DNA of 64,000 nucleotides from Rhizobium jaguaris (GCF_003627755.1 NZ_CP032694.1:2657501-2721500), one strand, 5' to 3'; positions 35,771 through 45,870 are shown, counted from the stretch's first letter. Made by a program: numbers and translations. The notes: generated by a model not told the origin, from the letters alone.

Positions 35771-36555
35771 AGCTGCAAAAATTCTTTGCCTGGATCGCAG
35801 TCGCCATCGGCGTCATCTATTTCTTCGTTCCGCTCATCGGTACGCTGGAATTCTCGTTACGCATGCGGCGCGACGTCTATAGCTTCGACGCCTATAGGTC
35901 GGTCTTTTCAGACCTGGGCTTCCTGACCGCCTTCGGCTTCTCCATGCTGATGGCGCTACTCACCATCATCTTCGGCATGCTTCTCGTCGTGCCGACGGCC
36001 TATTGGGTGCGGCTGCGTTTGCCACAGATCCGCCCCTTCGTCGAATTCATCACGCTGATGCCGCTGGTCATTCCCGCCATCGTCATCGTCTTCGGCTATC
36101 TCCGCCTTTATAATTCGTCGTCGATCCTGCCGCTAACCGGCTACAATCAGACAACGAACCTCCTGCTCGTCTGCTCCTACATTGTCTTGTCGCTGCCTTA
36201 CATGTACCGTTCGGTGGATACGGCTATGCGCACCATCGATGTCGGCACGCTGACGGAAGCGGCGGAAAGCCTGGGTGCAAAATGGACGACGATCATGTTC
36301 AAATGCATCTTCCCGAATGTGATGAGCGGTGTCCTTTCCGGCGCTTTCATCACGCTCGCGATCGTCATGGGTGAATTCACCATGGCCTCGCTGCTCAACC
36401 GTCCGGCCTTCGGGCCTTATATGCAGCTCATCGGCGCCAACCGGGCTTACGAGCCGTCGGCGCTGGCGATTATCGCGCTCGCTGTAACCTGGCTCAGCAT
36501 GGGCCTGCTTCAGCTCGTTTCACGCTTCTCCAAATCCGCTCCGATTAAGGCGTAA
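35767..36555 (+). CDS. ABC transporter permease 2 (PotC-like)
   Basis: A 262-residue permease with six membrane segments, starting MKLQKFFAWIAVAIGVIYFFVPL. The EAA loop reads TLTEAAESLGAKWTTIMFKCIFPNV near residues 160-185. The start codon overlaps the stop of the first permease by four bases. Together with the other permease and the ATPase downstream (11 bp gap) it makes a complete importer for the binding protein at 33703. Confidence 0.88.
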   Translation: MKLQKFFAWIAVAIGVIYFFVPLIGTLEFSLRMRRDVYSFDAYRSVFSDLGFLTAFGFSMLMALLTIIFGMLLVVPTAYWVRLRLPQIRPFVEFITLMPLVIPAIVIVFGYLRLYNSSSILPLTGYNQTTNLLLVCSYIVLSLPYMYRSVDTAMRTIDVGTLTEAAESLGAKWTTIMFKCIFPNVMSGVLSGAFITLAIVMGEFTMASLLNRPAFGPYMQLIGANRAYEPSALAIIALAVTWLSMGLLQLVSRFSKSAPIKA

Positions 36556-36566
36556 GGCTTCACACC

Positions 36567-37628
36567 ATGGCTTTTCTCGAACTCACACACATCAAGAAGT
36601 CCTTCGGCGAAGTCCAGGTCGTTCACGACTTCACCATGCATATCGAGAAAGGGGAATTCATCTCCTTCCTCGGACCGTCTGGCTGCGGCAAGACGACCGT
36701 TCTCCGCATGATCGCCGGTTTCGAAACCCCGACCGCCGGCACGCTGACGATCAACGGCAAGGACCAGCGTCCACTGAAGCCGAACCAGCGCAACATCGGC
36801 ATGGTGTTCCAGGCATACGCCCTGTTTCCAAACATGACCGTGCATGACAATGTCGCCTTTGGCCTCAAGGTAGCCGGTGTCGCCAAGCCTGAGATCGACA
36901 AGCGCGTCAAGGAAATGCTTGCCCTGATCAAGCTCGATCATCTTGCCGGCCGCTATCCCTTCCAGATGTCCGGCGGTCAGCAGCAGCGCGTGGCACTCGC
37001 CCGCGCTATCGCCGTCAAGCCGCAAGTTCTGCTGCTCGATGAACCGCTCTCGGCCCTTGATGCCAAGATCCGTGTATCCCTGCGCGAAGAAATCCGCGCC
37101 ATCCAGCAGCAGCTCGGCATCACCACTGTCTTCGTGACACACGACCAGGAAGAAGCTCTGTCGATCTCCGACCGCATCGTCGTCATGAACGCCGGCCGCG
37201 CCGACCAGATCGGCACGCCCTTCGAAATCTACAACACCCCGGCTACCCGTTTTGTCGCGTCCTTCGTCGGCACGTTGAACCTCATCGAAGGCAAGGTCGT
37301 CGATCCGGACAGCAGCCGCATCATGATCGGCGATCAGGGCGTCACCTTGAAGCAGTCGGTCACCGCCTATAAGCCCGGCGATACCGTATCGCTGGCGCTG
37401 CGCCCGGAAGCCGGCTCGCTGGCGGAATCGGCCAAGGGCGATACTGCCTTGACCGGCGAAGTCGCCTCGGCGCACTTCCTGGGTTCGGTCATCCGCACCC
37501 GCATGAATGTCGGCGGCAATACAATTTCGTTCGACATGTTCAACAGCCCGGGCATGATGCCCCCCAGCGTCGGCGAGAGGGTTACGCTGCGCTTCGCCTC
37601 CTCCGACTTGTTGGTTATCCAGGACTGA
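36567..37628 (+). CDS. ABC transporter ATP-binding protein (PotA/FbpC-like)
   Basis: A 353-residue ATPase with Walker A GPSGCGKTT near residue 37, Q-loop VFQAYALFPNMTV, signature MSGGQQQR near 135, Walker B VLLLDEPLSALD and the H-loop VTHDQEEAL. The C-terminal 110 residues form a TOBE/MOP-type regulatory domain (DTVSLALRPEAGSL). It completes the importer. Terminator 34 bp downstream, so the operon ends here, before the FMN riboswitch. Confidence 0.92.
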   Translation: MAFLELTHIKKSFGEVQVVHDFTMHIEKGEFISFLGPSGCGKTTVLRMIAGFETPTAGTLTINGKDQRPLKPNQRNIGMVFQAYALFPNMTVHDNVAFGLKVAGVAKPEIDKRVKEMLALIKLDHLAGRYPFQMSGGQQQRVALARAIAVKPQVLLLDEPLSALDAKIRVSLREEIRAIQQQLGITTVFVTHDQEEALSISDRIVVMNAGRADQIGTPFEIYNTPATRFVASFVGTLNLIEGKVVDPDSSRIMIGDQGVTLKQSVTAYKPGDTVSLALRPEAGSLAESAKGDTALTGEVASAHFLGSVIRTRMNVGGNTISFDMFNSPGMMPPSVGERVTLRFASSDLLVIQD

Positions 37629-37661
37629 CGGACGAGGACAATCGGATAGATTTTTCGCAAG

Positions 37662-37687
37662 CGCCGGGCAAATCGCCCGGCGTTTTT
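37662..37687 (+). terminator. Intrinsic terminator of the ABC operon
   Basis: CGCCGGGC and GCCCGGCG pair over 8 bp around AAATC-like loop and run into TTTTT. Confidence 0.9.
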
Positions 37688-37722
37688 CTTTGATTTCTAT
37701 TGCACCGCATTTATAGTCCAGC

Positions 37723-37862
37723 CGTTCTCAGGGCGGGGTGCAACTCCCCACCGGCGGTATGGAGATTCGTCTCCGAGCCCGCGAGCGCCTTCTGGTCCCC
37801 AGAAGGGTCAGCAGATCCGGTGAGAGGCCGGAGCCGACGGTATAGTCCGGATGGAAGAGAGC
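37723..37862 (+). ncRNA. FMN riboswitch (RFN element)
   Basis: The leader of the lumazine synthase gene contains the RFN consensus blocks in order: TTCTCAGGGCGGGGTG, AACTCCCCACCGGCGGT, GAGCCCGCGAGCG, GGTCAGCAGATCCGGTGAGA, and GCCGACGGTATAGTCCGGATG near the 3' end. Six-stem architecture with the P1 ends GTTCTC / GAAGAGAGC fits the family. It binds FMN and lowers expression when riboflavin cofactor is plentiful. Between it and the ATG lies about 95 bp with a possible sequestering hairpin (CCTCCTCCCCCATGAGGAG). Confidence 0.95.
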
Positions 37863-37945
37863 AAGCTGGATCGCACCCTCCTCCCCCATGAGGAGCGCGG
37901 CAGTCCTGCGTGTTCGCCCAAGGGATATTTGACAACAACCCTTGA

Positions 37946-38434
<489 letters not shown>

Positions 38435-38444
38435 GCTAAGATGG

Positions 38445-38478
38445 TGGAGGCGCGGCAAAGGCCCGCCTCCATTTCTCT
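38445..38478 (+). terminator. Terminator-like hairpin after ribH
   Basis: TGGAGGCG and CGCCTCCA form an 8-bp stem around an 11-base loop, followed by TTTCTCTG. Confidence 0.65.
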
Positions 38479-38493
38479 GCCAAGGAGCATCGC

Positions 38494-38841
38494 ATGACCG
38501 TTCTGCGAATTGTCCCCAATCTCGCCGGCGACTCCGCCAGCGCTCGTGCCTTCTATGGCGACCTGCTCGGCCTGGATACCGTCATGGACCACGGCTGGAT
38601 TGTCACCTTCGCCTCTGATGCGGCGACCTTCCCGCAGATCAGCATCGCGAGCGAAGGCGGCTCGGGAACTGCCGTACCCGATCTCTCGATCGAGGTCGAC
38701 AATGTCGATCAAGTCTATGAGCGCGCTCAGTCGATGCAGCTCGACATCGTCTACAAGTTGACCGACGAACGCTGGGGCGTTCGGCGTTTCTATGTCCGCG
38801 ATCCCCTGGGCAAGATCGTGAATATCCTGTCGCACCGATAG
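38494..38841 (+). CDS. VOC-family (glyoxalase-like) protein
   Basis: A 115-residue protein with the two beta-alpha-beta-beta-beta modules of the vicinal oxygen chelate fold. It begins LRIVPNLAGDSASARAFYGDLLGL and ends WGVRRFYVRDPLGKIVNILSH. The usual first-metal His is replaced in this position (PN at the N-terminal strand), so it may not be a metal enzyme; some family members are resistance or binding proteins. Starts 59 bp after ribH with GGAGC upstream. Function unknown. Confidence 0.85.
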   Translation: MTVLRIVPNLAGDSASARAFYGDLLGLDTVMDHGWIVTFASDAATFPQISIASEGGSGTAVPDLSIEVDNVDQVYERAQSMQLDIVYKLTDERWGVRRFYVRDPLGKIVNILSHR

Positions 38842-38844
38842 GCA

Positions 38845-39573
38845 TCATCCCACATCGACCTTGAAGGTCACCCGCTCCGCCGACCATAGTGTCTCGGAAT
38901 AAGTAATCGGCGCTCCGTCGCTATCGACGTCCACTTTGAGGACCACCAATACCGGCGTCGACTTCGGCTGCCGCAGCAGCCGGGCCTCCTCAGCACTCGG
39001 CATGCGCGCCTCGATCTCGGTCGACAGGCGCACATAGTCATGGATGTCGTAGCTCGCGAGTGCTGCCGTAATCGTCTGGTATTGCAGCCTCGCCTTGTCG
39101 AAATCCGGAAAGCGGTCAGCCGGATAGTAGGTGTCGCCGAGTTCTACAGGAACGTCGTCTGCCGTCATGACGCCGCGGCGATGAATGACCGGCGCGCCGG
39201 AGGCAAGCTTCAGCCGCGCCGCAACTCGCTCCGACGCTGGAACAATCTCGTGGATCAGCAGCTCGCCGCCAGGCTCGAAACCCTGCTCGATCAGATTCTG
39301 GGAGAATCGCGTCTTCTTCGAGAGCCTATAGTCGAGAGACCCTCTATGTACGAAGGTTCCGCGCCCCTGTTCGGCACGCACCAATCCCCGCTGCTCCAGA
39401 TGGCCGAGCGCCTGGCGGACGGTGAAGCGGCTGACGCCGAAGCGTTCCATAAGCTCCGGTTCGGTCGGCAATTTGGCGCCTGGAGCAAAGGTCCCGGCGC
39501 CAATATCAGCCGCCAGGATTTCGCCGATCTGATGCCAGAGAGCGCTGCCGCTCTTGCGATCGATCGTCTCCAT
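38845..39573 (-). CDS. GntR/HutC-family regulator, PhnF-like
   Basis: A 242-residue GntR-family regulator. The N-terminal winged helix has the GntR signature (KLPTEPELMERFGVSRFTVRQALGHLEQRGLVRAEQGRGTFV in outline, residues about 40-80). The C-terminal UTRA ligand domain starts near 95 (FSQNLIEQGFEPGGELL). The start SGSALWHQIGE matches the phosphonate regulator PhnF. No phosphonate uptake or C-P lyase gene is in this window. It begins a few bases after the methyltransferase stop on the same strand, so it is likely co-transcribed with it. A TTG six codons upstream is a possible alternative start. Confidence 0.83.
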   Translation of the reverse strand: METIDRKSGSALWHQIGEILAADIGAGTFAPGAKLPTEPELMERFGVSRFTVRQALGHLEQRGLVRAEQGRGTFVHRGSLDYRLSKKTRFSQNLIEQGFEPGGELLIHEIVPASERVAARLKLASGAPVIHRRGVMTADDVPVELGDTYYPADRFPDFDKARLQYQTITAALASYDIHDYVRLSTEIEARMPSAEEARLLRQPKSTPVLVVLKVDVDSDGAPITYSETLWSAERVTFKVDVG

Positions 39574-39574
39574 G

Positions 39575-40261
39575 TCACACGCGCTTTTCAAGCCGGAACA
39601 GCAGCTTGTATTCGGCGGGATAGCTCAGCGCATCGAGAATGCTCGGATAATATTTGCGATCCTTCGATCCGCTGACGAAGCCGTTATAGCCGAAACGCCT
39701 GACGGAGACATCGAAGCCCGCGGCAACGAAGGTATCGATATAATCCTGCGGGGACCGATCCTGTACTGGCGCATTGCTATTAGCGCCGATCAGCTCGCGC
39801 CATTTCGGCCAGAGAGGCATCTCATTGTGGCAACCAGTGACGGCATAATAGACGCCGCCATTGCGCATGACCTCGAACATCTGCGCGGCATGCCGTTTCA
39901 ATTCCGGCAGGAGATAGATGACCTCATAGCTGAATGCGACATCGAAGCTGTCGACAAAGGGCGAAAGATCGGTGGTCACATGAAATTCCAGCGGCATGTT
40001 GCCCTTTGCCGCGGCAGCCGCCGCAACCGATTCCGAGGCGATGTCGATGCCGACACCACGGCGGAACGGCCGCATCGCGTGAAGCAGCCGCAGGAAGCCG
40101 CCGCGATTGCAGCCGAAGTCCAGCACCGTCTTCGACGAAAAATCCCGCTCCGGCACGGTCTCGATGAAATGCCGCCAAAGCGGACTGTGCGACTCTGCCA
40201 TCGCCACGTCGCCATTCGGTTGAGTATGCCATGTTGCATAGGTGGTTGCTGCGTTTGTCAT
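39575..40261 (-). CDS. Class I SAM-dependent methyltransferase
   Basis: A 228-residue soluble methyltransferase. Motif I is VLDFGCNRGGFLRLL near residue 46, with GVGIDIASESVAAA after it and the DVAFSYEVIYLLPELKRHAAQMFEVMRNGG segment typical of the Methyltransf_11 group. The family is broad and the substrate cannot be named. It sits 3' of nothing and directly before the PhnF-like regulator on the same strand, with a gap of only a base or two, so they are likely regulated together. Confidence 0.8.
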   Translation of the reverse strand: MTNAATTYATWHTQPNGDVAMAESHSPLWRHFIETVPERDFSSKTVLDFGCNRGGFLRLLHAMRPFRRGVGIDIASESVAAAAAAKGNMPLEFHVTTDLSPFVDSFDVAFSYEVIYLLPELKRHAAQMFEVMRNGGVYYAVTGCHNEMPLWPKWRELIGANSNAPVQDRSPQDYIDTFVAAGFDVSVRRFGYNGFVSGSKDRKYYPSILDALSYPAEYKLLFRLEKRV

Positions 40262-40365
40262 GATGCGCTCGCTGTTGGAGTGGACTGAGCGAGCAATAAC
40301 GCAGCCCTGTGACAGGCATATGAATTCATCCGGACGACTGGACTATTTGAAGCTATCGCCGGACA

Positions 40366-40401
40366 AATAAAAAGAGGGCCCTGCCGAAGCAGAGCCCTCT
40401 T
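40366..40401 (-). terminator. Intrinsic terminator of the sugar ABC operon
   Basis: AAGAGGG/CCCTCTT outer stem plus CTGC/GCAG inner stem with a CGAA loop; on the minus strand it runs into TTTTTATTTG, 22 bases past the ATPase stop. Confidence 0.88.
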
Positions 40402-40422
40402 CGATTTGGCAAATACCGACGC

Positions 40423-41427
40423 CTACGCGCGGATTGCCTGATCATTCGCATCGAAGCGATGCATATGTCCGGCATCGGGCGTCGCATAGACCGTTTCGTC
40501 CGGCTCGTATTTGTGTTCGCCGAAGAGGCGCACGGTCAGAAGGCCGGTTTGGTCGGATTCGAGATAGATGATCGTGTCGGCGCCCAGGTGTTCGACATGG
40601 ATCACCTTGGCCGCCCAAGTGCCCTGTTCGCGTGACAGATTGATATGCTCCGGACGAATGCCGATGGTCTTGGCGCCGCTTTGCTCGAGCTTTTCAGCAG
40701 GGATGAAATTCATCTGCGGCGAACCGATGAAACCGGCGACGAAGGTGTTCGCCGGACGGTTATAAAGCTCCATCGGCGAACCGATCTGTTCGATCGCGCC
40801 GGCATTCATCACGACGATCTTGTCGGCCAGCGTCATGGCCTCGACTTGATCGTGGGTGACATAGATCATCGTTGCCTTCAGACTGCGATGCAAACGGGCG
40901 ATTTCGAGGCGGGTCTGGACGCGCAGCGCCGCGTCGAGGTTCGATAGCGGCTCGTCGAACAGGAAGAGTTCCGGCTCGCGCACGATCGCGCGGCCGATGG
41001 CGACACGCTGACGCTGGCCGCCGGAAAGCTCGGCCGGACGGCGGGCGAGGTAGGGTTCGAGAGCGAGCATGCCTGACGCCTTGTCGACGCGACTATCGAT
41101 CTCGTCCTTGGCAGTACCGGCCTGCTTCAGGCCGAGGCCCATATTGTCCTTCACCGTCAGATGCGGATAAAGCGCATAGGACTGGAACACCATGGAAATG
41201 CCACGCTTGGCGGGCGGCGTCACCGTTACATCCTTGCCATTGATCATGACCGCGCCCGAGGTCACATCTTCAAGACCGGCGATACTGCGCAGAAGGGTAG
41301 ACTTGCCGCAGCCAGAAGGGCCGACGAAAATCACGAACTCGCCGTCCTTCACGTCGAGATTGATACCTTTCAGCACCTCGTGCGTGCCATAGGCCTTGCG
41401 GATGGATTTCAGGTGAAGCGATCCCAC
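40423..41427 (-). CDS. Sugar ABC transporter ATP-binding protein (UgpC/MsmK type)
   Basis: A 334-residue ATPase of the CUT1 family, starting with GTG. Walker [10 protein letters not shown] near residue 37, Q-loop [13 protein letters not shown], signature LSGGQRQR, Walker [12 protein letters not shown] and H-loop VTHDQVEAM. The C-terminal part is a TOBE/MalK-type regulatory domain. It is the last gene of the operon running from the binding protein at 45870, 13 bp after the dehydrogenase gene, and terminates at the strong hairpin 22 bases downstream. Confidence 0.92.
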   Translation of the reverse strand: MGSLHLKSIRKAYGTHEVLKGINLDVKDGEFVIFVGPSGCGKSTLLRSIAGLEDVTSGAVMINGKDVTVTPPAKRGISMVFQSYALYPHLTVKDNMGLGLKQAGTAKDEIDSRVDKASGMLALEPYLARRPAELSGGQRQRVAIGRAIVREPELFLFDEPLSNLDAALRVQTRLEIARLHRSLKATMIYVTHDQVEAMTLADKIVVMNAGAIEQIGSPMELYNRPANTFVAGFIGSPQMNFIPAEKLEQSGAKTIGIRPEHINLSREQGTWAAKVIHVEHLGADTIIYLESDQTGLLTVRLFGEHKYEPDETVYATPDAGHMHRFDANDQAIRA

Positions 41428-41440
41428 AGTGTCTAATCCC

Positions 41441-42505
41441 TTACAAATAAATGGGCTTGCCGGTGCGCACGCTCTCGTCGGCGGCGAGGCAGATGCGCAG
41501 CGATTGAACGGCGTCGGCCATGTGGCGGCTGAGGTCGACGTCCTCCCGGATGGCCTTCAATACGAAGGCTTGCTCAAGGTCACAGAGCTCCTGATGACCT
41601 GGCTCGCCGTCCATACGCAAATCCTGGTCCGGCCGGATGAACTTGCCGTCCGGGCCGGTTTCGGCGGTGTGCAATCGGATGACCGAGGTCTTGGTGTGTG
41701 TATCGATGTCGTCCGACTTGGCATTCGGGTCCATGACGATCGAGACTGCGCCATTCGGTGACATCACATCCTTCACGAAGAAGGCAGTCTCGGAAATCAT
41801 CGGTCCCCAGCCGGCCTCATACCAGCCGACAGAACCGTCCTCATAGATCACCTGCAGATGGCCGTAATTGTACATGTCCGGCGCGATCTCGTTCGACAGG
41901 CGCAGACCCATGCCACGCACCTCGACCGGCTTGGCGTCGGTGATCTGGCACATGACGTCGACATAATGCACGCCGCAATCGACGATCGGCGATGTCGTGC
42001 GCATCAGTGCCTTATGCGTCTCCCAGGTCGGTCCGCTTGACTGCTGGTTCAGGTTCATGCGGAACACATAAGGGCCGCCCAGCTTGCGGGCTTCGGCGAT
42101 TAACCGCATCCACGATGGATGATGGCGCAGGATATAGCCGATCACCAGCTTGCGGCCGGCCTTCCTGGCAGCGGCTACAACCCGCTCCGCATCCTCGACG
42201 GTCGTCGCCAGCGGCTTTTCGACGAAGACATCGCAGCCTGCCTCGAAGGCCATGACGGCATAGTCCGCATGGCTGTCGGAATAGGTGTTGATCGAGCAGA
42301 GGTCGGGCTTCAACTCTTTCAGAGCTGTCTCGAAATCCGGATGGATCGTGTAACCCTGCAGTTCTTCCGCCAGCTTCGGCTTGGAGCGGTTGACGAGACC
42401 GACGATCTGAAAACCGGGATTGTTGTGATAGGCGAGCGCATGGCTGCGGCCCATATTGCCAAGGCCGGCGACGAGAACGCGGATCGGCTTTTCGGATGAG
42501 CTCAC
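41441..42505 (-). CDS. Gfo/Idh/MocA-family oxidoreductase
   Basis: A 354-residue NAD(P)-dependent dehydrogenase. Rossmann motif [14 protein letters not shown] near residue 10, the EKPLATT catalytic segment (Lys) near 95, and the lysine/His pair region [12 protein letters not shown] near 180. GTG start overlapping the upstream permease stop (GTGA) with CCGGAG ribosome site, so translationally coupled to transport. In sugar ABC operons such enzymes usually oxidise or epimerise the imported sugar (inositol-, glucose-, or amino-sugar-type); the exact substrate is unknown. Confidence 0.88.
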   Translation of the reverse strand: MSSSEKPIRVLVAGLGNMGRSHALAYHNNPGFQIVGLVNRSKPKLAEELQGYTIHPDFETALKELKPDLCSINTYSDSHADYAVMAFEAGCDVFVEKPLATTVEDAERVVAAARKAGRKLVIGYILRHHPSWMRLIAEARKLGGPYVFRMNLNQQSSGPTWETHKALMRTTSPIVDCGVHYVDVMCQITDAKPVEVRGMGLRLSNEIAPDMYNYGHLQVIYEDGSVGWYEAGWGPMISETAFFVKDVMSPNGAVSIVMDPNAKSDDIDTHTKTSVIRLHTAETGPDGKFIRPDQDLRMDGEPGHQELCDLEQAFVLKAIREDVDLSRHMADAVQSLRICLAADESVRTGKPIYL

Positions 42506-43341
42506 TTGACTGCTCCGGAGGTAATGCCACGAATGAGTTGGCGGGAGAACAAGACGTAAAGGATGAGGATCGGCAGGATGGCGAGCGTCAGCGCTGCCAG
42601 CACGGCGTTCCAGTTGGTGACGAACTGGCCGATGAAGATCTGCGATCCCAGCGTCACCGTCTTGGTCGCCTCGCTCGGCGCCAGGATCAGCGGGAACCAC
42701 AGGTCGTTCCAGATCGGGATCATGGTAAAGACGGCGACCGTCGCCATGGCTGGGCGAACCAGCGGCAGCACGAGACGGAAGAAGATCGCATATTCGCTGA
42801 GCCCATCGATGCGGCCCGCATTCTTCAGGTCATCCGACACGGTACGCATGAATTCCGACAGGATGAAAATGGCCAGCGGCAAGCCCTGCGCCGTGTAGAC
42901 GAGGATCAGCGCGGTCAGCGTATTGACCAGACCGAAGGCGACCATGCCCTGGAGGATGGCGACCGTGCCAAGGCGGATCGGGATCATGATGCCGATCGCG
43001 AGATAAAGCCCCATAATCGTATTGCCGCGGAAACGGTACTCAGACAGCGCGAAGGCGGCCATGGCGCCAAACAGCAGTGTCAGGATGATCGACACGATCG
43101 TCACGATGAAGCTGTTCTCGAAATAAGTCAGAAAGTCTCCCTGCTTCAGCACGGTCTGATAACCGATCAGGCTGAAGCTGGACGGCGTCGGGACGCTCAA
43201 GGGCGCCCGGAAGATCGAGGCGCGATCCTTGAAGGAGTTGATGATCGTCAGGAACACCGGGAAAACGGCAAGCAACGTGTAGGCGATCAGCGCCAGATGC
43301 ATGAGGCCGGAACGGACAAGGGAAGTGCGTGCCTTGGACAT
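42502..43341 (-). CDS. Sugar ABC transporter permease (MalG type)
   Basis: A 279-residue permease with six membrane segments, starting with MSKARTSLVRSGLMHLALIAYTLLAVFPVFL. The EAA loop reads DDLKNAGRIDGLSEYAIFFRLVLPLVRP near residues 185-212. The ATG has GAGGAGAG upstream. It pairs with the MalF-type permease 12 bp upstream; a short linker joins its stop to the dehydrogenase gene. Confidence 0.9.
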   Translation of the reverse strand: MSKARTSLVRSGLMHLALIAYTLLAVFPVFLTIINSFKDRASIFRAPLSVPTPSSFSLIGYQTVLKQGDFLTYFENSFIVTIVSIILTLLFGAMAAFALSEYRFRGNTIMGLYLAIGIMIPIRLGTVAILQGMVAFGLVNTLTALILVYTAQGLPLAIFILSEFMRTVSDDLKNAGRIDGLSEYAIFFRLVLPLVRPAMATVAVFTMIPIWNDLWFPLILAPSEATKTVTLGSQIFIGQFVTNWNAVLAALTLAILPILILYVLFSRQLIRGITSGAVK

Positions 43342-43353
43342 GGTCGCCTCTCC

Positions 43354-44307
43354 TCAGAACTGGTAACGGCGGATGCGCCGTTGAATGATGAAAAGGTAGA
43401 AGGACACGCCGGCGAGGATGATCAGGAACATCACCGTCGCGATCGTCGCACCCATGGAACGGTCGCCGAGCTGCAGCTGGAAGCCGAAGAAGACGCGGTA
43501 GAGCAGCGTACCGAGGATATCGGTGGAGCCATCCGGCCCCGCCAGCGCGCCCTGCACAGTATAGACCAGGTCGAAAGCATTGAAATTGCCAACGAAGGTC
43601 AGGATCGAGATGATGCCGATCGCCGGCAGCACCAGCGGCAGCTTGATCTTCCAGAACTGGCTCCAGCCGGTGATGCCATCGCATTCGGCCGCCTCGATAA
43701 CCTCTTCCGGGATGTTCAGCAGCGCCGCATAAATCAGCATCATCGGGATGCCGACATATTGCCAGACCGAGATCAGCGCGACCGTGACCAGGGCTGTGCC
43801 GGGCTTGCCGAGCCAGGGAGCGAAGAACGACTTGAGGCCGACCAAGCCCATCAAATCGGGCGCCACACCCCATAGAGGTGACAGGATCAGCTTCCAGATG
43901 AAGCCGACGATGACGAAGGAAAGCAACGTCGGCAGGAACATGGCGGTGCGATAGAAGGCGACGAACCGCAGTTTCGGCAGCGACAGAAGCGCCGCGAGCG
44001 CGATACCGATCGGGTTCTGCACGCACATGTGGATGACAAAGAAGATCAGATTGTTGCGCAGCGCATTCCAAAAGTCATGCGACCAGCGATCATCGCCAAA
44101 CAACACTTTGAAATTGTTGAGACCCACGAAGGTCTCCTGATTGTCGACGACGTTATACAGCGACAGCCGCAACGTTTCGATCAGAGGCAGGATCATCACG
44201 GCCGTATAGACAATGAAGGCCGGAAGAAGAAAAACGAAGATGTGCCAGCGTCTTTGGCGTTTGATCGGAACCGCATCAAACGCGGCTGATATAACGGCTT
44301 CGCTCAT
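43354..44307 (-). CDS. Sugar ABC transporter permease (MalF type)
   Basis: A 317-residue permease with six membrane segments and an N-terminal cytoplasmic stretch of about 20 residues (RQRRWHIF). The EAA loop reads EEVIEAAECDGITGWSQFWKIKLPLVLP near residues 205-232. It comes after the binding-protein gene, separated by about 300 bp holding a hairpin. Forms the importer channel with the MalG-type gene. Confidence 0.9.
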   Translation of the reverse strand: MSEAVISAAFDAVPIKRQRRWHIFVFLLPAFIVYTAVMILPLIETLRLSLYNVVDNQETFVGLNNFKVLFGDDRWSHDFWNALRNNLIFFVIHMCVQNPIGIALAALLSLPKLRFVAFYRTAMFLPTLLSFVIVGFIWKLILSPLWGVAPDLMGLVGLKSFFAPWLGKPGTALVTVALISVWQYVGIPMMLIYAALLNIPEEVIEAAECDGITGWSQFWKIKLPLVLPAIGIISILTFVGNFNAFDLVYTVQGALAGPDGSTDILGTLLYRVFFGFQLQLGDRSMGATIATVMFLIILAGVSFYLFIIQRRIRRYQF

Positions 44308-44610
44308 GGCTTTCTGCCTGTTTTTATTGGCTGCTGATCGGGGCGGCAGCGCAGATGTTCAAATCCGCCCGTTGTTCCGGTTCTCCAGCCAAGCATGGAG
44401 AAACAATATCGGGCGCGGCACAATGCTGGTGTCACGATAGTCGCCAGTCCAGCGGGCTTATCGGCATAAGAAATAACAAAGGCGCATCATATGCTTGCCC
44501 ACAAAAGCGGGGAAGCATGTGCCTCTGTTCTTCTCTCCATCTGCACTCACCAGGGAGAGAATAAGGTGAGGAGCCATGAGGCCCCTCACCCACATTGCGT
44601 CACAGCAGGA
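44308..44610. other. Gap between permease and binding-protein genes
   Basis: This 303-bp interval has no convincing gene. It holds a GGTGAGG/CCTCACC hairpin at 44565-44590 just after the binding-protein stop, which may protect or partly terminate its mRNA. The rest shows no recognisable structure. Confidence 0.5.
44565..44590 (-). terminator. Intra-operon hairpin after the binding-protein gene
   Basis: GGTGAGG and CCTCACC form a 7-bp stem with a 12-base loop 21 bases after the binding-protein stop. No clear T-run; likely differential expression of the first gene. Confidence 0.5.
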
Positions 44611-45870
44611 TTACTTGCCCGGCTTGAACCAGCTGTCGAGGCCCTTCTGCAGCTTCGCGCCAGCCTGTTCCGGCGTATCCGTACCGTTGATCACGTTGGC
44701 AGATGCCGTCCAGGTTTCGTTTTCCAGATTCGGCGTGCCGCGCGACAGGATCTGATAGGTCGAACGAACGGTGGACTTATGATTGTCGCGCCAGGAGACG
44801 AATTCCTGGGCGAGCGGATCGCTCATCTTCACCGGGTGCGAATTCAGGCTGAAGAAGCCCGGCAGCGCGTTGGCGTAGATGTTGGCGAACTCGTCGGAAG
44901 CAACCCAGCTCAGGAATTTCTTGGCCTCTTCGGGATGCGTACTCTTGGCATTCAGGCCGACACCGATATCTGGATGGTCGGAGATGTAGGCCGTGTCACC
45001 AGCCTTTGCGACCGGCGGCGGGAAGGCACCCATCTTGAATTGAGCCTGCGTGTTGAACAACGCGATTTCCCACGAACCGGCCGGGTAGATGGCGGCCTTG
45101 CCGAGCGTGAAGAGGTTCTGGCTGTCCGAGTAGCTCTGTGCTTCGAAGCCGTCGCCGAGATAAGGCTTCCACTTGGCGAGTTCCTTGAAAGGATCGACCC
45201 ACGGAGCATCCGTCAGCTTTTGCTTGCCGGAAATCAGAGCCAGGCGGCCATCTTCACCCTTCCAGTAGTTCGGGCCCACGTTCTGGTAGCCCATGGTTGC
45301 GGCTTCCCAGAGGTCCTTCGTGCCCATGGCCATCGGGATGTAGGTGCCGTCGGCCTTGAGCTTGTCCAGCAGAGCGAAGAATTCGTCGCGCGTTGCCGGA
45401 ACTTTGAGACCAAGCTTGTCGAAGGCGTCTTTGTTATAGATGAAGCCGTGGATGACCGATGCCATCGGCACGCAGAAGGTCGACTTGCCGTCGTCGGTGG
45501 TCCAAGCGGCCTTGGCGACCGGCGAGAAGTTATCCATGCCCTTCAGCGTCGTCAGGTCGGTCAGCTGCTTCTTCTTGAAAAGATCCAGCGAGGCGTCGAA
45601 CGGACGGCAGGTGATGATGTCGCCCGCAGAGCCAGCTTCGAGCTTGGCGTTCAGCGATGCGTTATACTCGGTCGGAGCCGTCGGCGAGAAGACGATCTTG
45701 ATGCCGGGGTTCTTCGCCTCGAAAGCCGGGATGATCTTCTCCTGCCAAATCTGCAGGTCATCGTTGCGCCAGCTTTCAACCGTCAGCGTCACGTCCGCCG
45801 CATGCGCAAAGCCGACTGAAGTCAGCAGGCTGGATGCGAGGAGCAAGCCTTTCAGAACATTGTTTTTCAT
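44611..45870 (-). CDS. Sugar ABC transporter substrate-binding protein
   Basis: A CUT1 extracellular binding protein of 419 residues with a signal peptide ending near GFAHAADV (about residue 24). The SBP family 1 pattern is seen in VTLTVESWRNDDLQIWQEKIIPAFEAKNPGIKI in outline, with GSAGDIITCRPFDAS near 75 and a C-terminal alpha/beta lobe. AGGAGAGGGAA before the ATG is a strong ribosome site. First gene of the sugar operon; the long divergent region upstream holds TGGTA half-sites next to the kinase gene. The neighbouring kinase and epimerase suggest an amino-sugar ligand, but this is inference. Confidence 0.9.
   Translation of the reverse strand: MKNNVLKGLLLASSLLTSVGFAHAADVTLTVESWRNDDLQIWQEKIIPAFEAKNPGIKIVFSPTAPTEYNASLNAKLEAGSAGDIITCRPFDASLDLFKKKQLTDLTTLKGMDNFSPVAKAAWTTDDGKSTFCVPMASVIHGFIYNKDAFDKLGLKVPATRDEFFALLDKLKADGTYIPMAMGTKDLWEAATMGYQNVGPNYWKGEDGRLALISGKQKLTDAPWVDPFKELAKWKPYLGDGFEAQSYSDSQNLFTLGKAAIYPAGSWEIALFNTQAQFKMGAFPPPVAKAGDTAYISDHPDIGVGLNAKSTHPEEAKKFLSWVASDEFANIYANALPGFFSLNSHPVKMSDPLAQEFVSWRDNHKSTVRSTYQILSRGTPNLENETWTASANVINGTDTPEQAGAKLQKGLDSWFKPGK

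Noticed and set aside
42496..43875. A 459-codon plus-strand frame across the sugar permeases
   Set aside because: Asp/Arg/Gln-rich, without membrane segments or homology pattern; the minus strand encodes two complete permeases.
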